From Microscillaceae bacterium (lineage in GTDB: Bacteria > Bacteroidota > Bacteroidia > Cytophagales > Microscillaceae): a stretch of 29,760 nucleotides of DNA. Of the stretch, positions 1 to 7,631 are shown piece after piece (position 1 is the first letter of the stretch; each line of letters opens with the position of its first letter). Made by a program: the position numbers and the translations under genes. The notes below the pieces were generated by a model that was not told the DNA's origin, searched no databases, and saw only the letters and a program-made list of their open reading frames with translations. Location of the stretch: contig DMXI01000605.1 in assembly GCA_003483885.1 (NCBI GenBank), positions 1 through 29,760 of the forward strand, written 5' to 3'.

Positions 1-357
1 GTAAGTACTTGATTTTTAAATAACTACCTTCCAGATTAAGAGGCTTAGACTTTCAAAAAACTAAGTTAGTCAAAGAGCTTAAGTTGACGCACATGCGATG
101 AGTCGGGGTGAGTGGCAACTATCATAGGGTCTATAGTCCGTTTTAGATATACAGATTTACCAAAAGGTTTGATATAATACATAGGTGGGTGATTTTGTTC
201 TTCAGAGACAAAGCGCCTGCCTTTTTTTGTGGGAAGTGGAGACAACTACTATGAATGTCAGAAAGTGGAAATAAGATAAACTTTGTATAGGCTTGAATAT
301 TATGGCAGTTTTTTAAGTTAATCATAAACTTTTCGTCGCTTATTTCGTTGATATTAT
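1..357. other. gene-free stretch at window start
   Basis: No convincing gene was found. The only open frame of note is a 60-codon minus-strand frame at 143-325 with no export signal, no recognisable motif and a skewed composition, and I treat it as chance. The DNA is AT-rich and leads into the TetR promoter. The 5' end of the window may hold the downstream end of a neighbouring transcription unit, but no terminator hairpin was recognised. Confidence 0.6.
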
Positions 358-373
358 ACCGACTAATCGGTCG
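358..373 (+). promoter_or_regulatory. putative TetR operator, regulator promoter
   Basis: ACCGACTAATCGGTCG contains the perfect inverted repeat ACCGA-CTAA-TCGGT and lies about 20 nt before the TetR start codon. Nearly the same sequence, ACCGTACAGTCGGTCG, occurs before the ABC exporter at 1096-1111, and both are followed by TTT. Sites of the ACCGnnnnnnCGGT type are usual for TetR repressors. Autoregulation is inferred. Confidence 0.7.
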
Positions 374-393
374 TTTATAGCGCGCAATATACT

Positions 394-1029
394 ATGAATA
401 AAGCACAAAAAACCAAAGATCACATTTTGAATGAAGCCTTTAAGCTCTTTTTACAGAAGAGCTACAAAGAGGTAACTATGGAGGAGTTACAGGCCAGTAC
501 TGGACTCAGCCGAGGGGGATTGTATCATCACTTCAACAAACGAGGGGAGAAGTATAAGGGGAAAGAAGCCATTTTCCAGGCTACGGTACAGCGATTTTTC
601 TTTTCGATGGCCGAAGAACCATTGAATATAGAAGAGATGCAAGAGCGAGGCTTTTTAGAAAACTTTCAGGCATACTTAAATTACAAGCAGACTTCTATGG
701 ACAAAATATTGAAGTCTACCGGATTAGAGGAGCTTGACACAAACTATTTTATGCTCATACTCCAAGCCATCAAATATTTTCCTGAAATGCGAGACAAAGT
801 CCGCGAGCAAGTGGTTCAAGAAACCAAAAACTGGGTAAAGATCATTGAGCTATCGCAAGAAAAAGGAGAAATTCGGAAAGACTTAGATCCAGCTACTTTG
901 GCCCAGCATATTTATTATTTGCTAGACGGGCTCGAGATGCATCTGGTAATGATGGGAAATATTAATGACGAAATGTACAAAGAAATTACGACGATGATTA
1001 GCCAATTGTATGATTTGATCAAGCGTTAA
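394..1029 (+). CDS. TetR/AcrR-family transcriptional regulator
   Basis: The 211-residue protein has the TetR layout. An N-terminal three-helix DNA-binding domain spans about residues 7-55, with the recognition-helix segment GLSRGGLYHHF, and the rest is a divergent helical ligand-binding domain. The DNA-binding domain carries a few extra residues (NKRGEKYKG) between the YHHF end of the recognition helix and KEAIFQ, where most family members have a short SKE link. An operator-like palindrome precedes the gene and a second copy precedes the ABC exporter that starts 106 nt downstream on the same strand. The likely role is a ligand-responsive repressor of itself and of the exporter. A hairpin terminator separates the two units. 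Family call is secure; the ligand is unknown. Confidence 0.93.
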   Translation: MNKAQKTKDHILNEAFKLFLQKSYKEVTMEELQASTGLSRGGLYHHFNKRGEKYKGKEAIFQATVQRFFFSMAEEPLNIEEMQERGFLENFQAYLNYKQTSMDKILKSTGLEELDTNYFMLILQAIKYFPEMRDKVREQVVQETKNWVKIIELSQEKGEIRKDLDPATLAQHIYYLLDGLEMHLVMMGNINDEMYKEITTMISQLYDLIKR

Positions 1030-1051
1030 AAGCATTTTGAATAGATATAAA

Positions 1052-1083
1052 TAGCTCTAATAAGGTATTAGGGCTAATTTTTT
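1052..1083 (+). terminator. intrinsic terminator after TetR gene
   Basis: TAGCTCTAATA (1052-1062) pairs with TATTAGGGCTA (1066-1076), an 11-bp stem with one G-T pair and a three-base loop, followed by a run of six T. It ends the regulator transcript, so the exporter needs its own promoter. Confidence 0.8.
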
Positions 1084-1095
1084 AGATACTACAGA

Positions 1096-1111
1096 ACCGT
1101 ACAGTCGGTCG
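1096..1111 (+). promoter_or_regulatory. putative TetR operator before ABC exporter
   Basis: ACCGTACAGTCGGTCG matches the operator at 358-373 in its outer half-sites (ACCG...CGGTCGTTT), with a different centre. It lies 24 nt before the ATP-binding subunit start. Sharing with the regulator promoter supports control of the exporter by the adjacent TetR protein. Confidence 0.68.
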
Positions 1112-1135
1112 TTTTTAAATATAAATACCTAACTT

Positions 1136-1999
1136 ATGATACTTGTAAAAAAACTGGTGTATACCTATCCCCAGCGTAAGGAGGCCACGGTGCGGGATAT
1201 TAGTTTTGAGATGCCCAAGGGAGAGATTTTTGGTTTTTTAGGACCAAGTGGTGCAGGTAAGAGTACTACCCAAAAAGTACTCACGGGCCTTCTTAGAAAC
1301 TATGAAGGGCAAGTAATGGTAAAGGGAAAAGATTTGAAGTCCTGGAACTCAGATTACTACAATCATATCGGGGTAGGTTTTGAGCTACCCAATCATTATT
1401 TAAAATTAACTGCTCTGGAGAACCTGCAGTTGTTTGCCTCTTTTTATGACAAACCCACCCAATCGTTACAAACTTGGCTCGATAGGGTAGGTTTGTGGAA
1501 AGATGCTCAAGTAAGGGTAGAAAATTTCTCAAAAGGGATGAAAATGCGCCTTAACTTCATCCGGGCATTGATGCATGATCCTGATATCATATTTTTTGAT
1601 GAACCTACCTCTGGCCTGGATCCAGTAAACGCCCGTATTCTGAAAGATATTATTTTAGAGCAAAAGCATTTGGGCAAGACTATTTTTATAACTACCCATA
1701 ATATGCACGATGCTGATGAACTTTGTGACCAAGTGGCATTTATTGTAGATGGTAAAATCAGCTTGATAGATGCTCCCCAAAACCTGCGTTTGCAATCAGG
1801 TAAAAAGCTCGTAAAAGTGACCTATCGAGATGCTCAGCTAAATGCCTCCTTAAACACCAGAGAATATGCGATGGAGGGGTTGGGGAATAATTCAGACTTT
1901 TTGGAGCTATTACAAACCCAGGACATTACTTCTATCCATTCGGAGGAAGCCACTTTGGAAGATGTATTTATTAAAACCACTGGAAAAAAGCTCACTTAA
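1136..1999 (+). CDS. ABC exporter ATP-binding subunit
   Basis: This 287-residue protein is an ABC-2 exporter ATPase. Walker A is GPSGAGKST (residues 36-44), the signature is the variant FSKGMKMRL instead of canonical LSGGQ, Walker B is IIFFDEPTSGLDP and the switch histidine is in ITTHNMHDAD. About 80 C-terminal residues follow the nucleotide-binding domain, ending in EATLEDVFIKTTGKKL, a tail typical of drug and lipid export ATPases. The two following genes encode its membrane subunits. The trio resembles the mycobacterial fluoroquinolone-export system (Rv2688c-Rv2686c type) and its homologues. The substrate here is unproven. Expression is probably derepressed through the TetR operator upstream. 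Confidence 0.93.
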   Translation: MILVKKLVYTYPQRKEATVRDISFEMPKGEIFGFLGPSGAGKSTTQKVLTGLLRNYEGQVMVKGKDLKSWNSDYYNHIGVGFELPNHYLKLTALENLQLFASFYDKPTQSLQTWLDRVGLWKDAQVRVENFSKGMKMRLNFIRALMHDPDIIFFDEPTSGLDPVNARILKDIILEQKHLGKTIFITTHNMHDADELCDQVAFIVDGKISLIDAPQNLRLQSGKKLVKVTYRDAQLNASLNTREYAMEGLGNNSDFLELLQTQDITSIHSEEATLEDVFIKTTGKKLT

Positions 2000-2010
2000 A
2001 CGCTGCCATC

Positions 2011-2703
2011 ATGAAAAAACTGAGAAGGATGATTGTTTGGGATTTAAAGCTTTTGGTACGATACCAAATTTTGACGATTGCTGTAGTAGTCACGATTGGT
2101 TATGTAGTACTATTCAAAGGAGCCAAAAGCTATTTGTCGGAATCGGTTGTGACCATGCTCATATTTAGTGATCCTGCCATGCTAGGATTTATGTTTATTG
2201 GTGCCTTGGTTTTGTTTGAAAAAAGTGCCCAAACCCTCTCGGCAATTACAGTGACTCCACTACGCACTTGGCAATATTTATGGAGCAAAGTACTTGCCTT
2301 AACTTTACTTGCTTTGCCTTGTAGTATGGTCATGGCCGGGGTGGGCTTGCAAACGTTTGTGTATTGGCATTGGTTGTTGTTGGCAGTAGTGCTAAGCTCG
2401 GTGCTGTATACCTTGTTGGGTTTTGTAGGCGTGCTACGGGTAAATACCTTGAACCAATACTTGATTGTAATACCCTTATTTATGGCTCCACTGTGTGTGC
2501 CATTGTTAGGTTGGTTGGGCATTACCAAAGAGTATTTTGCGTATTATCTCATTCCTACTCAGGCCTCTTTGATATTGTTTAAAGCCAGTATGAGTAAAGT
2601 AGAAGCCTGGGAGCTGGTATATGCGATTATGTATTTGGGAATATGTATTGCGTTGACTTACCGATTGGCCGAAAACGCTTTCATAAAACATATAAGAACC
2701 TAA
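2011..2703 (+). CDS. ABC exporter permease (fluoroquinolone-export type)
   Basis: This 230-residue hydrophobic protein begins 11 nt after the ATPase gene, so it is in the same operon. Six membrane segments can be picked out, starting with ILTIAVVVTIGYVVLF, with a characteristic FEKSAQTLSAITVTPLRTWQYLWSK loop between the second and third. This loop and the length match ABC-2 permeases annotated as fluoroquinolone export permease subunits. It would form half of the transmembrane channel, paired with the following gene product. Start choice: the ATG at 2011 follows the ATPase stop directly, and no better start precedes it. Confidence 0.85.
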   Translation: MKKLRRMIVWDLKLLVRYQILTIAVVVTIGYVVLFKGAKSYLSESVVTMLIFSDPAMLGFMFIGALVLFEKSAQTLSAITVTPLRTWQYLWSKVLALTLLALPCSMVMAGVGLQTFVYWHWLLLAVVLSSVLYTLLGFVGVLRVNTLNQYLIVIPLFMAPLCVPLLGWLGITKEYFAYYLIPTQASLILFKASMSKVEAWELVYAIMYLGICIALTYRLAENAFIKHIRT

Positions 2704-2714
2704 ACCCAAAAGCC

Positions 2715-3431
2715 ATGAACACCATTACGTTGAAAAAAATAGTAACTCTTAGCAAAAATGACCTTAGAAGCATTTTTCGTGACAAAAGCTTTTGGGCACC
2801 CATGTTGGCCCCAATAGCTATTTTGCTATTATTAAGGTTTGGAGTGCCTCAGTTAGCCATTTATTATCCTGAAGTAAACCAATATCAAGGGTTGATTTTA
2901 GCCTTAATGAGTTGTATCAACGCAATTTTTCCTGCGTTTTTTGTGAGCTTTATAATGCTGGAAGAAAAAGACCTACAATTGTTTTCAGTCATGCGCGTGA
3001 TGCCTCTAGCGCCCCATTGGTTCATTATTTACAGAATCTCGTTTATCACTCTTATGAGTTTTGGGTTTGTGTTTGGCACCCTTTTACTATCAGGCTTGGT
3101 GGCTCTGTCATTACCAAAAATTCTTGCTTTATCTTTCTTAATTGCGTTGATGGCTCCCCTGACTACCCTGATCATTGTAACTTTTGCTAAAAACAAGATA
3201 GAAGGAATCACGATGCTGAAAGGCATTAATATGGGGTTAGCCTTGCCCTTGGTTGCGTTTCTGGTTATGTCACCTTGGACCAAATTATTAGCCATTATAC
3301 CAGTGTATTGGATATATCAAGCCTTTGATATGTCAGCTAATTTTTGGTTGAATACTACCATTGGTATCGCTTATCTGGGTTTATTGATCGCTGTAATTTT
3401 TAGACGATTTAAGAATAAGGTTTTTCGTTGA
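2715..3431 (+). CDS. ABC exporter permease, second subunit
   Basis: This is a 238-residue membrane protein with about six hydrophobic segments. The N-terminal motif NDLRSIFRDKSFWAPMLAP and the loop MLEEKDLQLFSVMRVMPLAP are analogous to the corresponding loop of the preceding permease (FEKSAQTLSAITVTPLRTW), as expected for two ABC-2 half-channels of one transporter. I start it at the ATG at 2715 (MNTITLKK), 11 nt after the previous stop. A longer frame from 2643 would overlap the preceding gene by 61 nt and add a polar, unrelated segment. With the ATPase and first permease it should form a complete exporter. It is also the last gene of the operon, and no clear terminator follows. Confidence 0.85.
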   Translation: MNTITLKKIVTLSKNDLRSIFRDKSFWAPMLAPIAILLLLRFGVPQLAIYYPEVNQYQGLILALMSCINAIFPAFFVSFIMLEEKDLQLFSVMRVMPLAPHWFIIYRISFITLMSFGFVFGTLLLSGLVALSLPKILALSFLIALMAPLTTLIIVTFAKNKIEGITMLKGINMGLALPLVAFLVMSPWTKLLAIIPVYWIYQAFDMSANFWLNTTIGIAYLGLLIAVIFRRFKNKVFR

Positions 3432-3495
3432 TTTTTCTGGATTTTAGCTGGTTTTGTTGTACATTACAATTAGTTGAAACCTAATAGCCTACCCA

Positions 3496-5652
3496 ATGGA
3501 AAAACATTACAGAACCTGTCATTTATGTGAAGCCATGTGCGGCCTCGAGATTACAACAAATCAAGGGCTGATAGAAAGTATCAAAGGTGATAAAAACGAT
3601 GTACATAGCAAGGGGTATTTGTGTCCCAAAGCAGTGGCGCTACAAGACATTCATGAAGACCCCAATCGTTTGAAGTATCCAGTGAAAAGAACTGAAGATG
3701 GTTGGCAACAAATTTCCTGGGAAGAAGCCTTTGACCTGGTAGAAGAAAACATTAAACACATCCGTAAAAAACACGGAGGCAATGCCGTGGGGGTATATAC
3801 TGGCAATCCTACCACCCACAACACCGGTACTATTCTGTATTTGTACGATTTTATTAACTCCATTGGAACCAAAAACTCCTACGCTTCTCATTCATTAGAT
3901 CAACTCCCCCAAATGTTTGTAGCAGGTGAAATGTTTGGGCACCAAGCTATGTTTCCAGTACCCGATATTGCTCATACTGATTTTTTTCTAATACTAGGAG
4001 CCAATCCACTGGTGTCTAACGGCAGTATTATGTCCACGCCCAATATTGGAGCAAAATTCAAGGAATTGCAGCAAAGAGGAGGCAAAATCGTAGTGATTGA
4101 TCCTCGCCGTACCCGTACTGCCCAAGCAGCGGACACCCACCATTTTATTAAGCCTGGGACCGATGTGTTTTTGTTGTTGGCATTTGTCCGTGAGCTACTG
4201 GCTAATAATTTGGTCAAAGATTCTCACGTGCTGGAAATCACAGACAACATTACCGAACTACAGGCATTGGTAGAGGGGTATACGCCCGAAGTAGTAAGCG
4301 ACATTGTAGGCATTGCTCCTGAGGCAATCAAACAACTCGTAAGCGACTTTGCCCAAGCGCCCAAAGCCATTATTTATGGACGAATGGGGGTATCTACGGT
4401 GAAGTTTGGCGGAGTCTGCCATTGGTTGATCAATGCGATCAACATCTTGACGGGTAACCTGGATGTACCAGGAGGTGTCATGTTTACCTTACCTGCCATA
4501 GATTTGTTAAAAGCATTGAAAAAGGAAGCCAAACAGTTACGTTGGCGCAGCAGAGTAAAGCAATTGCCCGAAACTGGGGGCGCATTGCCCACTGTAACAA
4601 TGGCGGATGAAATGCTGACTCCGGGAGAAGACCAAATCAAGGCGATGATTACCGTAGCCGGAAATCCATTACTTTCGGCCCCAAATTCCAACGAGCTTAA
4701 AAAAGGTTTTGAACAACTGGATTTTTATGTGGCCATAGATATTTACATCAACGAAACTACCCGCCACGCCAACGTGATTTTACCACCCGCTGCTGCCTTA
4801 GAAGTGATTCACTACGATTTCGCGCTTAGTATCGTCTCTCCGCGAAACATTGCCAATTTTTCTCCAGCAATCTTCCCAATCGCCAAGGATCGCAAATATG
4901 ACTGGGAAATTTTGATTGAATTGCAAAAACGAATAGAGCAAGGCAATGTATTGGCCCTCAAGCTGAAACATACCTTATTGAATTGGCTAACTGCCGAAAG
5001 AAGAATTGATTTGGGGCTGAAAATTGGTCCATATGGTGTATGGGGAGGCCGTTTATTTAAAAAAGGTGGGATTAGCCTGAAGCGTCTTAAGAAAGCGCCT
5101 CATGGGGTAGATTTTGGTCCCATGCAAAGTAGTTTACCCAAGCGACTCTTTACCAAAAACAAAAGAATTGATCTAGCTCCTCAAGAAATCACTAAAGAGC
5201 TGTCTAAGGTGTATGAGGCTTTACAAGCAAAGATCGCACAACAAGGCGAGTTGTTGTTGATTGGCAGAAGGCATCTCAGGAGTAATAATTCGTGGATGCA
5301 TAATTATCCTCGCTTGATGAAAGACGGCGATAAACGTTGTACGGCTATGTTACACTCCGAGGAAGCCCAAAAACGAGATATCGCTGATGGTGATTGGATG
5401 GAAGTGAGTACCACGGTAGGGCAGATCAAAATTAGGGCAGAAATTACAGATGAAGTAATGCCGGGAGTACTATGCATACCCCATGGCTGGGGACACAGCG
5501 ATAAACAGGTGCACCTGGATGTGGCTTCAAAGTACGCTGGGGTAAATGTAAATGAATTGATTGACCATAGCATTTATGAAGAGATGAGCGGAAATGCCGT
5601 ATTCTCAGGAATCCCAGTCAAGGTGAAAGTATTTGCCGAGACAGCGTCTTAG
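3496..5652 (+). CDS. molybdopterin-dependent oxidoreductase
   Basis: The 718-residue protein is a member of the molybdopterin-bisMGD (DMSO reductase) superfamily. An N-terminal [4Fe-4S] motif is formed by C8, C11, C15 and C43 (C-x2-C-x3-C-x27-C). It is followed by the large molybdopterin domains, with VVIDPRRTRTAQAAD and ILGANPLVSNGS as typical cofactor-contact segments. A C-terminal molydopterin-binding beta-barrel follows (about residues 590-715; MHNYPRLMKDGD, IPHGWGHS). There is no Tat or Sec signal, so it should be cytoplasmic. Neither an iron-sulphur partner, a membrane anchor nor a cofactor maturation gene is next to it, so electron donor and substrate cannot be named. The residue at the molybdenum ligand position cannot be assigned safely by eye. 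A 64-nt gap separates it from the exporter. Confidence 0.9.
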   Translation: MEKHYRTCHLCEAMCGLEITTNQGLIESIKGDKNDVHSKGYLCPKAVALQDIHEDPNRLKYPVKRTEDGWQQISWEEAFDLVEENIKHIRKKHGGNAVGVYTGNPTTHNTGTILYLYDFINSIGTKNSYASHSLDQLPQMFVAGEMFGHQAMFPVPDIAHTDFFLILGANPLVSNGSIMSTPNIGAKFKELQQRGGKIVVIDPRRTRTAQAADTHHFIKPGTDVFLLLAFVRELLANNLVKDSHVLEITDNITELQALVEGYTPEVVSDIVGIAPEAIKQLVSDFAQAPKAIIYGRMGVSTVKFGGVCHWLINAINILTGNLDVPGGVMFTLPAIDLLKALKKEAKQLRWRSRVKQLPETGGALPTVTMADEMLTPGEDQIKAMITVAGNPLLSAPNSNELKKGFEQLDFYVAIDIYINETTRHANVILPPAAALEVIHYDFALSIVSPRNIANFSPAIFPIAKDRKYDWEILIELQKRIEQGNVLALKLKHTLLNWLTAERRIDLGLKIGPYGVWGGRLFKKGGISLKRLKKAPHGVDFGPMQSSLPKRLFTKNKRIDLAPQEITKELSKVYEALQAKIAQQGELLLIGRRHLRSNNSWMHNYPRLMKDGDKRCTAMLHSEEAQKRDIADGDWMEVSTTVGQIKIRAEITDEVMPGVLCIPHGWGHSDKQVHLDVASKYAGVNVNELIDHSIYEEMSGNAVFSGIPVKVKVFAETAS

Positions 5653-5670
5653 CAAACACTTGAATAATAT

Positions 5671-6279
5671 TTAAAAACAATTCAAATTAACATCCTTCAA
5701 TAAGCTTTGTAGCGAAGAACGCCCCACATCGGGTGCATTGGCCACTTGAAATAAGAGGATTACATCTTTGTGTTTAATAAAATAGTAATGCGCATATGAA
5801 GTAAAATTGGCTCGTTCCACGGTATAATCGGCACTGAAACGATAATATTCGTTTTGGTTGATCTTTTCGGTAGTAATCGCGGTGCTTTCAACTTTTAACG
5901 CTGTTACCCTATCTCTTAATTCTTTAAAAACTAAGTTTTTCACCGATTTGGGAAAAGCCCCGTCAATCTTATAAGGATTCACTACGCTTACTATGATGTT
6001 GTGGTTTGACTGAGTAATCCCTATCAAAATTTCCTGTGCTGAGTTGTTGATATCGATAAGCTGATCGGCTCTTTTGCTAAACTTCATGGCTTTATAGCTG
6101 GCCGATAAAGTAAACGGAAGTGAGTTTGGTGGCATTTTGAAGCACAAACCCAAAGATTGATTTTCGTACTTACCACCCATTACATTTCCAGTGTTGACCT
6201 TGGTATTTACTTTGCCGCCACAAGCCGCGAGTAGTACGCTTAATAGGGCAATCAATACTAATGTTTTGAATTTTGTCAT
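5671..6279 (-). CDS. hypothetical lipoprotein
   Basis: This 202-residue protein has a lipoprotein signal ending in LLAAC (C20), followed by a Gly- and Asn-rich linker and a soluble domain of about 165 residues. The domain begins YENQSLGLCFKMPPNS, alternates charged and hydrophobic strands, and ends VNLNCF; two cysteines in the domain may pair. The opening 'F-x-M-P' strand recalls PsbP/LpqN-like folds, but the similarity is too weak for a family name. It converges on the molybdopterin gene with only 18 nt between stops. A strong terminator lies between it and the DUF4097 gene upstream, so it should have its own promoter, which was not recognised. Confidence 0.8.
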   Translation of the reverse strand: MTKFKTLVLIALLSVLLAACGGKVNTKVNTGNVMGGKYENQSLGLCFKMPPNSLPFTLSASYKAMKFSKRADQLIDINNSAQEILIGITQSNHNIIVSVVNPYKIDGAFPKSVKNLVFKELRDRVTALKVESTAITTEKINQNEYYRFSADYTVERANFTSYAHYYFIKHKDVILLFQVANAPDVGRSSLQSLLKDVNLNCF

Positions 6280-6296
6280 ATGCTAAAGTGGTTAGA

Positions 6297-6342
6297 AAAA
6301 AAATAAGACTCAAAGTATAGTTTTTCTATTACTTTGAGTCTT
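6297..6342 (-). terminator. intrinsic terminator after DUF4097 gene
   Basis: On the minus strand, AAGACTCAAAGTA pairs perfectly with TACTTTGAGTCTT over 13 bp (arms 6330-6342 and 6305-6317), followed by TATTTTTTTT. It ends the DUF4097 transcript just before the lipoprotein gene. Confidence 0.85.
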
Positions 6343-6367
6343 ACAAAAAGGTTATATTTTAATGAAA

Positions 6368-7174
6368 TTACATATCTAACGTAATGCGGCCATCAGAAGT
6401 ACGCAACTGTACCAGTTTACCTCCTCCATTCATCTTACCATTGATTTTGTGATCAGTAGAACGCCCATTAAAATTTTTGAGCGGAATACGCAAAGACTCT
6501 CCTCGAATATCTAAGTCTAATCCAAGGCTTCTTGGAATACTCACTCGAATGTTGCCATCACTGGTTCTTACTTTTAGACTATTGGTAAGCGCCAATAAGT
6601 TTCCTTTCACGTTACCATCCGAAGTGGATACATCTAAAGAACCCGATACATTTTTGAAAATAATATTGCCATCTGAAGTACGCCCTCTGATATCTCCTTT
6701 GATGTCAATCAAGTCTATGTCACCATCACTGGTGCGAATCATTTGGTCAGCCTGAAGACCTTTCAATACAATATCTCCATCCGAAGAATGTAAATCACAA
6801 GATGATTTCACTGGAGCGTATACCTCCATACTGATATTGATCTGATTGCGGTAATTCATATAATTTCTTTTACGCTCCTTGATGCGAATGTCAAGGTTGC
6901 CAGACGAATTGCTGATTTCAAAAGTGAAATCTTCATTTTCTAAATCGGCTTTACTCATTTTGAGGTTACGCCCATTGCGTCGAGCAATAAAAAAAACCTC
7001 TACCTGATTTTTATTAGAGGCATATACTTTGATATCCCCATCCGAATTACGCAAAGTAATCGTAGGACTAGAAGATACAGAAAACGATTCTTTGAATGAG
7101 TAGTCACCTTTTTGGGCCATCCCAACAAAAGCAAACAATGATAAAGCGAAAGTAAGTAAGATTGGCTTTTTCAT
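6368..7174 (-). CDS. DUF4097-family exported beta-repeat protein
   Basis: The 268-residue protein has a Sec signal (MKKPILLTFALSLFAFVGMAQ) and then a beta-helix-like repeat domain. The motif S-D-G-[DNR]-[IV] appears seven times (NSDGDI, SSDGDI, TSDGDI, TSDGNI, TSDGNV, TSDGNI, TSDGRI), usually preceded by R-T or S-T, which is the hallmark of DUF4097/putative auto-transporter adhesin head domains in Bacteroidota. Each repeat is a pair of short strands, so the chain should coil into a right-handed beta solenoid outside the inner membrane. No anchor is visible, so it is periplasmic or secreted. Its function is unknown in the family. A terminator-like hairpin sits upstream, after the 40-residue peptide gene. 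Confidence 0.88.
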   Translation of the reverse strand: MKKPILLTFALSLFAFVGMAQKGDYSFKESFSVSSSPTITLRNSDGDIKVYASNKNQVEVFFIARRNGRNLKMSKADLENEDFTFEISNSSGNLDIRIKERKRNYMNYRNQINISMEVYAPVKSSCDLHSSDGDIVLKGLQADQMIRTSDGDIDLIDIKGDIRGRTSDGNIIFKNVSGSLDVSTSDGNVKGNLLALTNSLKVRTSDGNIRVSIPRSLGLDLDIRGESLRIPLKNFNGRSTDHKINGKMNGGGKLVQLRTSDGRITLDM

Positions 7175-7242
7175 AAGAATATGGGTTATAAGATAATGAG
7201 TTAATTGAAATGATAAGGTATGCTAAAAATCGCAACCACTTT

Positions 7243-7274
7243 TGATAAAAGAAACCCTTTAGTTCTAAAAGGTT
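7243..7274 (-). terminator. probable terminator after the 40-residue peptide gene
   Basis: On the minus strand, AACCTTTT and AAAGGGTT form an 8-bp stem (7267-7274 with 7253-7260; one T-G pair) around the loop AGAACT, followed by TCTTTTAT. It begins about 10 nt after the stop of the small gene at 7284 and would separate it from the DUF4097 gene. The T-run is interrupted, so the call is moderate. Confidence 0.5.
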
Positions 7275-7283
7275 GCAATAAAC

Positions 7284-7406
7284 CTACTGTTTTTGTAAAA
7301 AGCCCAGATTTTCCAAAAATGTATTGGCCTCCTGTTGGGCTTTTTTACTAGTGGCTTGCGCCAAAGACGCTACCAGTAAAAAATAAATATAAAATGTTCT
7401 TTTCAT
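7284..7406 (-). CDS. 40-residue secreted peptide candidate
   Basis: A short open frame encodes MKRTFYIYFLLVASLAQA followed by TSKKAQQEANTFLENLGF and LQKQ. It has a basic start, a hydrophobic core and a good signal-peptidase site after AQA, leaving a predicted mature peptide of 22 residues. It would be charged and helix-prone at its start, with a hydrophobic second half. Support for expression is unusually good for so small a frame. A full promoter (TACATTTG box and shared motif I, 7432-7475) lies 26 nt upstream. The leader CCATATAACC, found before several neighbouring genes, sits 7 nt before the ATG, and a terminator-like hairpin follows the stop. I do not recognise a family. It could be a secreted signal or effector peptide, or a decayed remnant of a longer exported protein. 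Confidence 0.6.
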   Translation of the reverse strand: MKRTFYIYFLLVASLAQATSKKAQQEANTFLENLGFLQKQ

Positions 7407-7431
7407 GAGTATAGGTTATATGGTGAATAGT

Positions 7432-7475
7432 CAAATGTAACCTGATTCAAGAAGTAATACTTGTACAAAAGCGAA
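7432..7475 (-). promoter_or_regulatory. motif I promoter, 40-residue peptide
   Basis: On the minus strand, TTCGCTTTTGTACAA (7475-7461) is followed, 36 nt from its first base, by TACATTTG (7439-7432), the Bacteroidota -7 box. The predicted transcript begins about 20 nt before the small gene. It is divergent to the DUF1028 promoter at 7551-7595, which carries the same element. Confidence 0.75.
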
Positions 7476-7550
7476 CATTCATAAAGCGTTGAAAAACAGA
7501 AAGAAGGGGACTAAATTAAGTATAGACGAACGAGTAAGGAAAATGTAACA

Positions 7551-7595
7551 TTCGTTTTTGTACAAGCTTTTTACCTACCATCTGACCTACCTTTG
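7551..7595 (+). promoter_or_regulatory. motif I promoter, DUF1028 gene
   Basis: TTCGTTTTTGTACAA (7551-7565) precedes the -7 box TACCTTTG (7588-7595) by 37 nt start to start; the other six copies have 36. An extra box, AAGTATAGACGA, lies at 7518-7529, 33 nt before the motif, and recurs at the same distance in the next promoter. Confidence 0.78.
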
Positions 7596-7631
7596 TAGTA
7601 ATCCAATTTTGCATTTTAAACCCTCATTACA

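Noticed and set aside
143..325. 60-codon minus-strand frame near the window start
   Set aside because: No export signal, promoter or recognisable motif, and the composition fits chance in AT-rich intergenic DNA.
2643..2714. Upstream start for the second ABC permease
   Set aside because: It overlaps the preceding permease gene and adds a polar segment; the ATG at 2715 gives normal operon spacing and the expected protein start.
3451..3474. TTGTTGTACATTACAA before the molybdopterin gene, resembling motif I
   Set aside because: The TTCG end is missing and there is no TAnnTTTG box at the required distance before the start codon.
5660..5685. TTGAAT/ATTCAA pair between the convergent molybdopterin and lipoprotein genes
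   Set aside because: Only a six-base stem overlapping the lipoprotein gene end; too weak to call a terminator.
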